Part shown: positions 9,757 to 18,232 of the stretch, one piece after another | Numbering within the stretch: position 1 is the first letter of the stretch | How the letters are laid out: every line of letters begins with the position of its first letter | DNA from: CAWBXL01 sp963837365 | Lineage (GTDB): Bacteria; Acidobacteriota; Terriglobia; Terriglobales; Acidobacteriaceae | Length of the DNA: 64,000 nt | Assembly (NCBI GenBank): GCA_963837365.1 | Contig: CAWIMW010000008.1 | Coordinates: forward strand, 62,001 to 126,000 | Reading direction: 5' to 3' | Notes under the pieces: model-generated | The model's input: only the letters and a program-made list of their open reading frames with translations | Database searches by the model: none | Told to the model about the DNA's origin: nothing | Program-made: the position numbers and the translations under genes

Positions 9757-10627
9757 CACGCTGGATAGCATTGATCGGGATTGCGCTGTGCGGCATCGGA
9801 GCCGTGTACGTCAGCGAGCACCACAAGGTGGATGTGCCTGCCAGTCCGGATGCGGTTCTGTATTTTGTCGCCGATACAGAGCGTGAACTGACTCGTATGC
9901 CCATGCAGTTGACTCGTATGTCGGATGAGGAAGAAATCCGCATTGGAGACGAATTGGCCCGTGAATATCAGGGGCAGAGCACTCTGGACACTGACGACTT
10001 GCGTGAGGAGCAATACATCCAACGGGTAGGTGCCCGCGTGGCGGCAATGCGAAACGGCGGCTGCCGTATCAATTTCACTACATTTCTAGCGCGGGTTTCG
10101 TAAACGCGTTTGCTGTCCCGGGTGGGCATGTGTTTATCGGTAAGGGGTTAGTTTCCCTGATGGACACAGAGGACGAACTGGCCGCGGTGCTGGGACATGA
10201 AGTCGAGCACATTGACCACTACCACTGCGCTGAACGCACGCAGCAGGAGCGGATTTTCCGCAAGATTCCACTGGGAGAGTTGGTGGCGTTACCGATCGAG
10301 GTTTTCGAAGCTGGTTATACGAAAGACCAGGAACTGGAAGCTGACCGCGAAGGCACACGGCTGGCGGTCGAGGCGGGATATTCGGCTTCCGGGGCGGTCC
10401 ATATGTTTGAAGCCTTTGAACGGCTGGACAAGCGCTATCGAGAACGAGCGTCCTCTCCGGAGCAGGAGTTGTCGCAAGTCGCGCTGGAAACGATTGAAGG
10501 ATATTTCCGCTCTCATCCTCGCCCTGAGGACCGGATCAAGCAATTGAATGAACTACATTTGCCGGACCGTCCGGAGCGGCCCTTGGTGGTACGTCCATCG
10601 GCGCCTCTGGCGCTTGGCAAAGATTAG
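9753..10627 (+). pseudogene. M48-family metallopeptidase, one frameshift
   Basis: The first part (MTRWIALIGIALCGIGAVYV, a signal or anchor helix) is followed by the conserved helix DEEEIRIGDELAREYQG. The second part, in another frame, holds the zinc motif HEVEH, the downstream acidic ligand region QELEADREGTRLAVEAGY and SHPRPEDRI, all typical of Ste24/HtpX-like M48 peptidases of the BepA/YcaL type, which act in outer-membrane quality control. The break lies at about 10058-10063, where adding one G to GGCGGCTG restores NGGLPYQFHYISSAGFVNAFA and continuity. Start and stop overlap with the DUF2339 gene implies translational coupling and a shared envelope role (inference). Confidence 0.8.
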
Positions 10628-10635
10628 GATCTGGC

Positions 10636-10663
10636 CACGGATTTTCACGGATTCACATGGATC
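10636..10663. repeat. short imperfect CACGGATT repeats
   Basis: Three imperfect copies of a CACGGATT/CACATGGATC unit lie in the 140-base gap after the peptidase gene. Such CACGGATT tracts are widespread intergenic repeats in many bacterial genomes; no function is proposed. Confidence 0.45.
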
Positions 10664-10769
10664 GGGAAACAGAAGTGTTGATCGGTGTGAATGGGTAAAA
10701 TTCGTGGCTGGCTTGGATTGGATCATCCGTTCTCTGTTCCTGGTTCTCTGTTCTCAGTAGAATCGAGCC

Positions 10770-11183
10770 ATGAAAGTTCATACTGAATACCTCAAGTTTC
10801 ACACTCACAATCATCGGGAATATGTTCATATCACTCCGCAGGTGGATGGCATCGTCAAAAAGAGCGGAGTCAAGGAAGGCATGGTGCTGGTGTCGGCCAT
10901 GCACATCACGGCCGGCATTTATGTGAATGACAACGAATCGGGATTGATTGAAGACATTGATCAGTGGCTGGAGAAGCTGGCTCCTTTCCGCAAGGAGTAC
11001 CAACATCACCAGACGGGCGAGGACAACGGTGATTCCCACCTCAAAGCGCTGTTGATTCATCATGAAGTGATTGTGCCCATCACGGCGGGCAAGCTCGACT
11101 TTGGAACCTGGCAGCGAATTTTTTATGCAGAGTTCGATGGTCAGCGGGACAAACGCGTGATTGTTAAAGTAATGGGTGAATAA
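10770..11183 (+). CDS. yjbQ: YjbQ/UPF0047 family protein
   Basis: This 137-residue protein spans the whole UPF0047 domain. The conserved regions include GMVLVSAMHITAGIYVNDNE, the metal-site histidine region HHQTGEDNGDSHLKALLIHHEVIVPI and the terminal block GTWQRIFYAEFDGQRDKRVIVKVMG. Family members form trimers with a buried His-lined site and can show thiamine-phosphate synthase activity in vitro; the physiological role is unsettled. The start ATG 10770 fits the family N-terminus. It is monocistronic by spacing, 142 bases after the peptidase and 249 before the next gene. Confidence 0.92.
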   Translation: MKVHTEYLKFHTHNHREYVHITPQVDGIVKKSGVKEGMVLVSAMHITAGIYVNDNESGLIEDIDQWLEKLAPFRKEYQHHQTGEDNGDSHLKALLIHHEVIVPITAGKLDFGTWQRIFYAEFDGQRDKRVIVKVMGE

Positions 11184-11432
11184 ACGGTCAGAGTGCTGGC
11201 AGAGGGTTCCAGTTCCGTTATGGGACCTTGGATCATCAGTGCCGATGCATCGGCAGGGTGACTGAGCGTCGGCTTGAGTTCTCGATTCAAGCCATTCAAT
11301 CAAGATGCTAATTGCTTTATCTTGCTTGCAATTACAGGGAAAATTCAGCGTTTTACGCTAGGTATTCAACGTGCAGAGTGACAGGCAAGTTTCACGCCGC
11401 TTCGTGCGGCTGATCTCTCCAGGGAGCAGCCG

Positions 11433-11777
11433 ATGTTATCTAAATGTGCAAATCCAGCCTGTGCACAACCATTTCGACGCCTGGATGAAGGCAAGCTATT
11501 CCAGGTAGAGACGGAGTATTTTCCTGCCTCTGATATCCGGCAAGCCCTCCCCACCAGAAGAGGCAGGACGCTCCGTCACCACATCGAGCGCTATTGGCTG
11601 TGCGATAGCTGCTCCTCAAGCTTCACCCTCACCTTCGAACAAGGTCGAGGAATCTCCACCATACCATTGCCCAATCAGGTCGAAGGCAATCGCTTGCCGC
11701 GAATTCCTATCAGTGGATTGAAAGCAGTCATGCGAGAACCCAGATGCCGTAGTGCAGCGATTGGCCGTTTGGCCTGA
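11433..11777 (+). CDS. small Cys-cluster (zinc-ribbon-like) protein
   Basis: 114 residues beginning MLSKCANPACAQPFRRLDEG. The CxxxxC pair at the N-terminus and the CDSC pair at about 57-60 make a four-cysteine, zinc-ribbon-like site. The C-terminal half is basic and Pro-rich with no recognised domain. I know of similar short proteins as hypothetical in Acidobacteriota but cannot assign a function. It lies 12 bases upstream of another protein with N-terminal cysteines, and the two are probably co-transcribed. A role as a nucleic-acid-binding or regulatory protein is only a guess. Confidence 0.6.
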   Translation: MLSKCANPACAQPFRRLDEGKLFQVETEYFPASDIRQALPTRRGRTLRHHIERYWLCDSCSSSFTLTFEQGRGISTIPLPNQVEGNRLPRIPISGLKAVMREPRCRSAAIGRLA

Positions 11778-11789
11778 AAGGTACGTTCG

Positions 11790-12266
11790 ATGATCGATGC
11801 TAGAAGCTATGCCTGCGCCATTTGCGGCGAGGCGAATTCAGATCCTACACAATGGTTTCTGGTCACGGAAAATCCGTGGGAAGACAAACTCAAGATTCTG
11901 GAATGGAACAGCCGCCTGGCTTGTCAGCAGGGCATGCATCTGGTTTGCAGCCCATCCCATGTCCAAGAGTTGGTCGTGCATTGGATGGCCACGGGAAGCG
12001 TGAGTTATCCATTCGCGCAAACTACGGCTGGGAATGCAACGCGGGGATTCAACTACTTCTCGCAAATTCGCGCGGGGGTCAGCACAAATGGAGTGCGGAC
12101 GATTGGCGAACTCACCGTGCATCGGGAAAGCATGCGCCGGGTTTTGAGCGAGAATCCGGGATCGCTGAAGTGCATACTCGATGCACTTTATGGTGCGCTA
12201 CAAGCAGACGATCCGGCTCATAACCAACCCGAGATGCCATGGGGGAGTCTGACGCAAGAAAGCTAG
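11790..12266 (+). CDS. hypothetical protein with N-terminal CxxC
   Basis: 158 residues starting MIDARSYACAICGEAN, so the N-terminus carries a CAIC pair, with two further Cys near residues 45-53 (ACQQGMHLVC) that could complete a zinc site. The centre (LVCSPSHVQELVVHWM) looks helical; the rest is polar with no motif I recognise. It follows the previous Cys-cluster gene by 12 bases in the same direction and converges on the DUF2252 gene, whose stop lies 19 bases away. No signal peptide or membrane segment is visible. Function unknown. Confidence 0.6.
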   Translation: MIDARSYACAICGEANSDPTQWFLVTENPWEDKLKILEWNSRLACQQGMHLVCSPSHVQELVVHWMATGSVSYPFAQTTAGNATRGFNYFSQIRAGVSTNGVRTIGELTVHRESMRRVLSENPGSLKCILDALYGALQADDPAHNQPEMPWGSLTQES

Positions 12267-12284
12267 ATCTCGCATTGCGACTAT

Positions 12285-13367
12285 TCAGGACTTATATTCT
12301 CTGCGCCAAGTCTGCCAGTCTTCGGACACAGACTTGGCCATCTTCTTGGCCGAAGATGCCAGCCAATCACCGTGCAAGGATTTCAGGTGACGATGAACCT
12401 TCTTGATGGCTTTACGACTGCCCCAGTGAACATTTGCCACTTCCCATCCCATGGCATGCAGCATACGTAGCTCATCACGATGGTGCGGCAGATCGACGAG
12501 AGCGACACGGCAGCAGTGGGGTGACAGGCGGCGGATGATCCAACGGTTCCGCACTTGAAAGAAAGGGTCGCGACCGCGGACGGCACGGCTGGCAAGTAGC
12601 TGGCACAATATCTCTGGCGGAGGCCCGTTTTTTTGCCAACCAACCGAGGAAGGCACCAGCGCTTTTGCTTCGCGCGCAACAGTACCACCATTCCAATCTG
12701 CTAAAGCTACCAGGCGCACTCGGCCCAAGCTCCCCAGACCACTCACTCGGGTCACCACGCGGTAGTTCAAATCGCGGCTTGGCAAGAGATGTTCCAGAGC
12801 ATTTCCAGCGCTTCGGGGTATCTCCCGGCGAAGCGGCTGAAGTGCGTTCATTTTCTTCCAGAAATGCGCGGGGTCACGCAGTTGGCCATTGACGAGAGTT
12901 CGCAACCATTGGTGTTGTTCTTCCAGAACGAAAGGCTTCCCGCCGGCAGCTAGAGATGATTCATACCCATCCAAAATCGCCTCACATGCAGTCTTGGCTT
13001 TGAGCGCGAGCCTGCCTTCCTCGATTGCGAGAATTGCACTGGCAGCCAGGCGGACCAGGTCGTTGGTGTAGGGCATGGAGGCGGCTTCGTCGAAATCGTT
13101 CACTCCCCAGATCAGCCGGCCTTCAGCGTCGCGCCAAGTGCCAAAATTGTCTACGTGAAGATCACCTAGGGCGAGGACATGCGGGGCCTTGGGGAGTTCA
13201 TCACAAATCTCAGGCCAAACCTGCACCCAACGGTAGAACGTCGCTCGAAAAAATGGGAAGGCCGCGCTGGCCATTTCTTTGTGCTTGAGACGCAGGTCTT
13301 TCTTCACGACGCGGGTATGCAGGCGGAGCCATTGTTCGAACTTGCGAGTGGCCTTCACGATATTCAT
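12285..13367 (-). CDS. DUF2252 family protein (kinase-like fold)
   Basis: 360 residues covering the DUF2252 domain. The signature LGDLHVDNFGTW (HxDxxxxN-like) and the later VNDFDEAASMPYTNDLVRLAAS correspond to the catalytic-loop and metal-binding elements that relate this family to aminoglycoside-phosphotransferase/protein-kinase-like folds. The C-terminal half is basic with a conserved IIRRLSPH. The substrate is unknown; the kinase relationship is known for the fold but no activity is established here. It is on the minus strand, convergent with the two Cys-rich genes and divergent from the 51-residue membrane protein. Confidence 0.85.
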   Translation of the reverse strand: MNIVKATRKFEQWLRLHTRVVKKDLRLKHKEMASAAFPFFRATFYRWVQVWPEICDELPKAPHVLALGDLHVDNFGTWRDAEGRLIWGVNDFDEAASMPYTNDLVRLAASAILAIEEGRLALKAKTACEAILDGYESSLAAGGKPFVLEEQHQWLRTLVNGQLRDPAHFWKKMNALQPLRREIPRSAGNALEHLLPSRDLNYRVVTRVSGLGSLGRVRLVALADWNGGTVAREAKALVPSSVGWQKNGPPPEILCQLLASRAVRGRDPFFQVRNRWIIRRLSPHCCRVALVDLPHHRDELRMLHAMGWEVANVHWGSRKAIKKVHRHLKSLHGDWLASSAKKMAKSVSEDWQTWRREYKS

Positions 13368-13592
13368 GGTGCGCCCTCCGAGCGGCCAAGGTATCTGGGC
13401 AATCTGGCGGAGTCAACGAGCCTGTGACTGGATGGTCGGGGAAAGACTCAATCCGTTTCGTGGGGAGTGTGTCTGTTCTGACACGCTGCGGCCTGGCATC
13501 ACGCATGATATTGAGCTATGCCATTCATATTCAATAACATAAATAATGGTGCGTGGGCTGCTTTATCCATGGCGTACCTCAAGGAGGTCGTT

Positions 13593-13748
13593 ATGCAACT
13601 GGTGATTACAGCCCTCGCGGTCCTGGGTGGTTTGCTCTTTTCCTTCGCGGTTTCGTTGCTAGTCGAGGAACTGATTTTTGGCAAAATTTTTCGCCTCTTT
13701 TTTGCGCATGCCTCGGCCGTTTCGGCCAAGACAGCAGCGAAGCAATAA
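13593..13748 (+). CDS. 51-residue single-pass membrane protein
   Basis: The start ATG at 13593 is chosen because AAGGAGG lies at 13581-13587 with ideal spacing; the frame is open further upstream but without a comparable site. The product MQLVITALAVLGGLLFSFAV... has one strong transmembrane helix (residues 3-27) followed by an aromatic, basic tail (FGKIFRLFFAH) and an Ala/Lys-rich end. No family is recognised. It stands alone, divergent from DUF2252. The near-perfect ribosome-binding site is the main argument that it is real. Confidence 0.6.
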   Translation: MQLVITALAVLGGLLFSFAVSLLVEELIFGKIFRLFFAHASAVSAKTAAKQ

Positions 13749-13864
13749 GCGCCGTACCGGGGTGGTGGAGTGGTGTCTGAATAAGTAGTAGCAGGACTCC
13801 AGGCAGTACAGAGCGCATGGTCGAGACCAGGCAGAGTGCAGTTTATAATTCGCGCATCTTCCAC

Positions 13865-15088
13865 ATGCTGACCACGCGGTCCAGTTCCCTGCGCGCAGCC
13901 TGCTCGACGCTTGCCGTTTTGCTTCTTTGTGGTCATGGCATCGCATGGGCTGGGGATTGGGACGCTACAGAACAACAGTTGGCGGCAAAGATTTTCACTG
14001 TCACCGGCACAGGGCCAGCAGCGATTGAAGTCAGTAACCGCTCATCGCTGGGACAAACCGATGTAGACGAAATCCGCCAGGGATTGATTAGCCAACTTTC
14101 CGCGCTGGGTTTGAAGTGGGACAGCGCAGATTCTGCTGTCAGTATCCAAGTCTCTCTGTCGGAAAATGTGCTGCACTACGTTTGGGTAGCACAGATCCGC
14201 CAGGGAACCAATGACCCGGCCGTGGTGATGGTTTCAAAATCACGCGCCAATCCTGGCGAACCGGCCCGCGAGACGCCTGCGATTACCTTGCGCAAAGCCC
14301 TCCTCTGGTCGAGTGACACACAGATTCTGGACGCCGCCGTCGTTAATGGAGCTTTGCCGCGTATGGCTGTGCTCTATCCCGGACAAATTCAGTTTTACCG
14401 CTTGCAGAGTGATCATTGGGTGGAGGACCGGGCTTTTGCCGTGGCCCACTCACATCCCTGGCCGCACGATCTGCGTGGGCGGCTGGTCCTTGGCAAAGAC
14501 CGGTCGGTTGAGGCATATCTTCCGGGAGTGGTCTGCCAAAGTAGCGTCGTGGGTGCGGTTTCGGTGAGTTGCCGCGAAGAGGATCATCCCTGGGCGATTG
14601 GAACAGATCAATCTCCGTTGCAAGCTGTTTTTGCGGCATCACGGAATTTTTTTACCGGCGTGCTTTCCCCTGGCATTGGGAAACAATCCCAAGTTGCGCC
14701 GTTTTATTCGGCCGCCCCGATTGCGAACGATCGCGGTACGATCTGGTTGCTGGCGGCGCTCGATGGACGCATCCACTTGCTGGACGGCACCACGGATGTA
14801 ATTGCCAGCAAACTTAACTGGGGTAGCGACCTTGCGGCTGTCCACAGTTCTTGCGGGTCACACTGGCAAATCCTAACGACTACCAGCGGAACCGGCCCGG
14901 AAGACGCGGTTCGGGCTTACGAGATGACTGGGCGCGAACCGGTCGCTGTTGGCCAGGCAGTGTCATTCCCCAGTCGTATCACCAGTTTGTGGACCGCTCC
15001 GGATAACAATGGGGCGGTGGCGGTGACGCACAATGCAGAGACAGGAAAGTATGAAGCCTACCTGCTTACGATGGCTTGCAGCCAGTAG
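13865..15088 (+). CDS. exported protein of unknown function, first gene of a sensor operon
   Basis: 407 residues from ATG 13865, beginning with a basic N-region and hydrophobic core (LRAACSTLAVLLLCGHGIAWA), a Sec signal peptide. An upstream in-frame GTG/ATG at 13817 would put a poor leader in front. The mature part reads like a beta-rich fold: a TolB-N-like first domain (the spacing of ALGLKWDSADSAVSIQVSLSEN recalls exported proteins with a short alpha/beta domain) and then repeated strands with W/D/G turns that could be a propeller. I cannot name a family. Its stop lies inside the next gene (38-base overlap), tying it to the binding protein, kinase and regulator downstream. Confidence 0.7.
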   Translation: MLTTRSSSLRAACSTLAVLLLCGHGIAWAGDWDATEQQLAAKIFTVTGTGPAAIEVSNRSSLGQTDVDEIRQGLISQLSALGLKWDSADSAVSIQVSLSENVLHYVWVAQIRQGTNDPAVVMVSKSRANPGEPARETPAITLRKALLWSSDTQILDAAVVNGALPRMAVLYPGQIQFYRLQSDHWVEDRAFAVAHSHPWPHDLRGRLVLGKDRSVEAYLPGVVCQSSVVGAVSVSCREEDHPWAIGTDQSPLQAVFAASRNFFTGVLSPGIGKQSQVAPFYSAAPIANDRGTIWLLAALDGRIHLLDGTTDVIASKLNWGSDLAAVHSSCGSHWQILTTTSGTGPEDAVRAYEMTGREPVAVGQAVSFPSRITSLWTAPDNNGAVAVTHNAETGKYEAYLLTMACSQ

Positions 15089-16415
15089 CCTGCTGATCGC
15101 CACGCTCGGCGCGAACGCCGCCACGCGCCCGCGGTATGGCGGAACGCTGCGCGTCAGCACGGCGTCGGCATTCACGTCTCTTGATCCTGCGGAGCCGGGG
15201 CAACCTGATTCCATTGCGCGACGCAATATGGCACGGCTGCTTTTCGAGACCCTGGTTGTAGTTGATGACCGCGGGGCCACGCAACCGTCGCTGGCCGACT
15301 CGTGGGCATCGAGATCTGGCGGACAGGGATGGACATTCAATTTGCGTCGCGGGGTCACCTTCTCTGACGGTGCGCCGTTGACTGCGGATGCCGCTGCGGC
15401 ATCGCTGCGCAAGGCGAATCCTGGGTGGAAAGTAGCGGCCCAAGGGGATGCGGTAAGCATCGAACTGGAAGCTCCCGTAACCAATTTCCCCGCCGAGCTT
15501 GCGCTTACTCATAACGCCATTGTCCGGCGCGGCGATAAGCTGCTGGGGACTGGGCCTTTCGTTGTCGATCAGTGGACCCCCGGACGCAGATTGGCGCTGG
15601 TTGCTCGCGATGATTATCGCGATGGCCGCGCGTTTCTGGATGCCATTGAATTCGACATGAACAAAACTTTGCGCGAGCAGAGTATTGCGTTTGACCTGGG
15701 ACGCGCAGACGTAATCGAGATTGCGCCGGAGCAGTCGCGGCATGCAGCAACTGACGGGCGGAGGCTGGAGGCTTCGGCTCCGGTGGAGCTTATGGCACTG
15801 GTGTTTGCGCGTGATGCGCAATCTCCAGCAGAACAGAAACTGCGGGAAGCGCTTTCCTTGAGCATTGATCGCCCGCTGATGAATCGCGTTCTGTTGCAAA
15901 ATGATGGCGAACCATCGGGAGGATTGTTGCCCACCTGGATGTCGGGATACGGTTTTGTATTTTCCACCGACTCCAATCAGGAACGAGCAAAACAATTACG
16001 GGCAGAAGCCGGGGCGACTCGCGGGTGGACGCTTGGATATGACAGTGGAGATGCACTTGCCCGGGTGGTGGCGGAGAGGGTTTCATTGAACGCGCGGGAT
16101 GTGGGCATCAATATCCCGACGACCACTGCTGCTTCGGCGGATATTCGCCTGGTGCGTGTCCCACTGACGACTGCGAACGGGAGGATCGAACTCACCGAGC
16201 TGTGCTCGGATCTGGGAATTGCTCCTCCGACGTTCGGGGATTTATCGGTGGAAAGTGTTTACAACGCGGAAAACACCCTGTTGCAATTGCGGCGAGTGGT
16301 CCCGCTTTTCCATCTGCGCTACGTGTGGGGCGTCGGAACAAATGTCCAGAATTGGGCGTCAGGTCGGGATGGAAGTTGGGAGCTGCCGGACGTGTGGTTA
16401 TCAGGAAAACCATGA
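15051..16415 (+). CDS. extracellular solute-binding protein, family 5 (peptide/nickel type)
   Basis: 454 residues with a signal peptide (MKPTCLRWLAASSLLIATLGANA). The mature part shows the family-5 pattern: RYGGTLRVST near the start, the SLDPAEPGQPDS segment, LADSWASRSGGQGWTFNLRRGVTFSDGAPLTA and IDRPLMNRVLL. ATG 15051 is preceded by AGGAAAG. Family members bind peptides, nickel or sugars for ABC import, but no permease or ATPase gene lies nearby. Instead the stop overlaps the ATG of a sensor kinase (ATGA at 16412-16415). The C-terminal lobe is short for the family. I infer a ligand-presenting role for the kinase; import with permeases encoded elsewhere is the alternative. Confidence 0.85.
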   Translation: MKPTCLRWLAASSLLIATLGANAATRPRYGGTLRVSTASAFTSLDPAEPGQPDSIARRNMARLLFETLVVVDDRGATQPSLADSWASRSGGQGWTFNLRRGVTFSDGAPLTADAAAASLRKANPGWKVAAQGDAVSIELEAPVTNFPAELALTHNAIVRRGDKLLGTGPFVVDQWTPGRRLALVARDDYRDGRAFLDAIEFDMNKTLREQSIAFDLGRADVIEIAPEQSRHAATDGRRLEASAPVELMALVFARDAQSPAEQKLREALSLSIDRPLMNRVLLQNDGEPSGGLLPTWMSGYGFVFSTDSNQERAKQLRAEAGATRGWTLGYDSGDALARVVAERVSLNARDVGINIPTTTAASADIRLVRVPLTTANGRIELTELCSDLGIAPPTFGDLSVESVYNAENTLLQLRRVVPLFHLRYVWGVGTNVQNWASGRDGSWELPDVWLSGKP

Positions 16416-18202
16416 GCTTCCGCCGCAAACTGATGGGAGTATTCGTGCTCACGGTCATAGTTTCCGTGGCCACGGTGGCATGGATTGTCTCATTAGTGGT
16501 TCGGCAATCGTTTGAAAAGGCGGATGACGAACGGACTGCGGCACTGGTGGCACAGTTCCGACGCGAATTCAGCCGACGCGGGCAAGAAGTTGCCCGCACC
16601 GTGGAAGCCATCGCAGCCAGTGATGTGGCAACTCGCATGGCGCTCGCCGCGAACCAGGGTTCGACAGATTATGGCGCCTATGTGAATGAGGCAAAAATCA
16701 TCGCCGATAGCCAGCGTTTGGATTTCCTGGAATTTACCGACGATCAGGGAACCATCATTTCGTCGGCGCAGTGGCCGGCGAAATTCGGCTACAAAGATAG
16801 CCTGGTCCCGCCGCCCGCCGGCGCAGCCCAGAATGCGTTTCTGAAACAGGAGGAATTGCCAGACAGCATTGCGCTGGGGATCTTTGCGCTACGGCAAACC
16901 AAGGTTGGCGACAAACCCGTGTACATAATTGGGGGGCGTCAGTTGGACAAGGATTTTCTGGCCAGTATCGAGCTTCCCGCGGGCATGCGCACCATGCTGT
17001 ACCAAATCCTTGGGAGTGGATTTTCTGCGCAATATCTGGTGGACCCGTCCGGCAGGTTGCAGCAGGCGGAGAAGCTTGCAGGATTAATCCAGCAAGTGCA
17101 ACACCAGACCAAAGAAGCTGCGGCCATTATTCACTGGAGTTCATCCCCCGATGACGACGAGGTCATTCGTGCTATCCCGCTTACTGGAGCCGATCAGCGG
17201 TTGCTGGGAATCCTGCTGGTGGGTAATTCCCGGCGGGCTTATGTCGAACTGGGGCGGCATATCCGTTCGGCGGCATTTCTGGCGATGGGGGCGGGAATTG
17301 TGCTGGCCATCATTTGCAGTAGCTGGGCAGCCGCACGGGTGACGCGCCCGGTTGAACAGCTGGCGGATGCGGCCCGTGAAGTGGCTGCTGGAAATTGGAG
17401 CGCGCAAGCGCAGGTGACGTCAGCGGACGAACTGGGCGAGCTGGCCGCTTCGTTTAACCGGATGACGCACGAATTGCTGGAACAGAAAGAGCGGCTGGTG
17501 CAGACGGAGCGGGTAGCCGCGTGGCGTGAGTTGGCACGGCGGCTGGCGCATGAATTGAAGAACCCTCTGTTTCCCCTGCAATTGACCGTGGAGAACCTGA
17601 TGCGGGCGCGCCAGCAGAGTCCTGAACAGTTTGAAGAAATGTTTCAGGAGAGCTCGGCGACGCTGCTGGCGGAAATCGCCAATTTGAAGACAATCATCGG
17701 GCGCTTCAGCGAGTTTTCCAAAATGCCCCACCCGCAGTGGCAGAAACTTGATTTGAATGAGATCGTACGCAACGTGGCGCGGCTCTTTCAGGCACAGCTG
17801 TGCGCGCCGGAGCGATCGGCGATCGAATGCAAAGTTGACCTGGCAGACAATCTCGGGCCGATCGCGGCCGATCCGGACTTGTTGCATCGCGCGCTCTCGA
17901 ACCTGGTCCTGAATGCGATGGACGCTATGCCCCAAGGCGGCACTTTAAAGCTGCACACTCAGCGGGATGGCGCGAATGCACGCATCGAGGTATCGGATAC
18001 CGGCAAGGGCTTGACAACGGAAGAGTGCGAGCGATTGTTCACGCCCTATTACACCAGCAAGGAACATGGGACCGGGCTTGGGCTGGCGATTGTGCAGTCC
18101 GTGATTAACGATCACGGCGGCAGGATCAGCGTGGATAGCACACAGGGACAAGGGACTACGTTTGTGATTGAACTGCCGGGTAATATGGAGAAGGTGCCGT
18201 AA
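16412..18202 (+). CDS. NtrY-like sensor histidine kinase
   Basis: 596 residues. There is a transmembrane helix at about 10-30 (LMGVFVLTVIVSVATVAWIV), a periplasmic sensor region of about 250 residues, a second helix (AFLAMGAGIVLAIICSSWAA), then HAMP (RVTRPVEQLADAAREVAAGN). HisKA has the phospho-acceptor in RRLAHELKNPLFP, and the ATPase domain shows N box LSNLVLNAMDAMPQGG and G boxes VSDTGKGL and GTGLGLAIVQSV. The start at 16412 overlaps the upstream stop by four bases; longer in-frame versions run into the binding-protein gene and are rejected. It is the cognate partner of the sigma-54 regulator 30 bases downstream, and probably reads the binding protein or exported protein upstream (inference). 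Confidence 0.93.
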   Translation: MSFRRKLMGVFVLTVIVSVATVAWIVSLVVRQSFEKADDERTAALVAQFRREFSRRGQEVARTVEAIAASDVATRMALAANQGSTDYGAYVNEAKIIADSQRLDFLEFTDDQGTIISSAQWPAKFGYKDSLVPPPAGAAQNAFLKQEELPDSIALGIFALRQTKVGDKPVYIIGGRQLDKDFLASIELPAGMRTMLYQILGSGFSAQYLVDPSGRLQQAEKLAGLIQQVQHQTKEAAAIIHWSSSPDDDEVIRAIPLTGADQRLLGILLVGNSRRAYVELGRHIRSAAFLAMGAGIVLAIICSSWAAARVTRPVEQLADAAREVAAGNWSAQAQVTSADELGELAASFNRMTHELLEQKERLVQTERVAAWRELARRLAHELKNPLFPLQLTVENLMRARQQSPEQFEEMFQESSATLLAEIANLKTIIGRFSEFSKMPHPQWQKLDLNEIVRNVARLFQAQLCAPERSAIECKVDLADNLGPIAADPDLLHRALSNLVLNAMDAMPQGGTLKLHTQRDGANARIEVSDTGKGLTTEECERLFTPYYTSKEHGTGLGLAIVQSVINDHGGRISVDSTQGQGTTFVIELPGNMEKVP

Positions 18203-18232
18203 CGCTGCCGTCCGGGCGCTACTCTGAGACAT

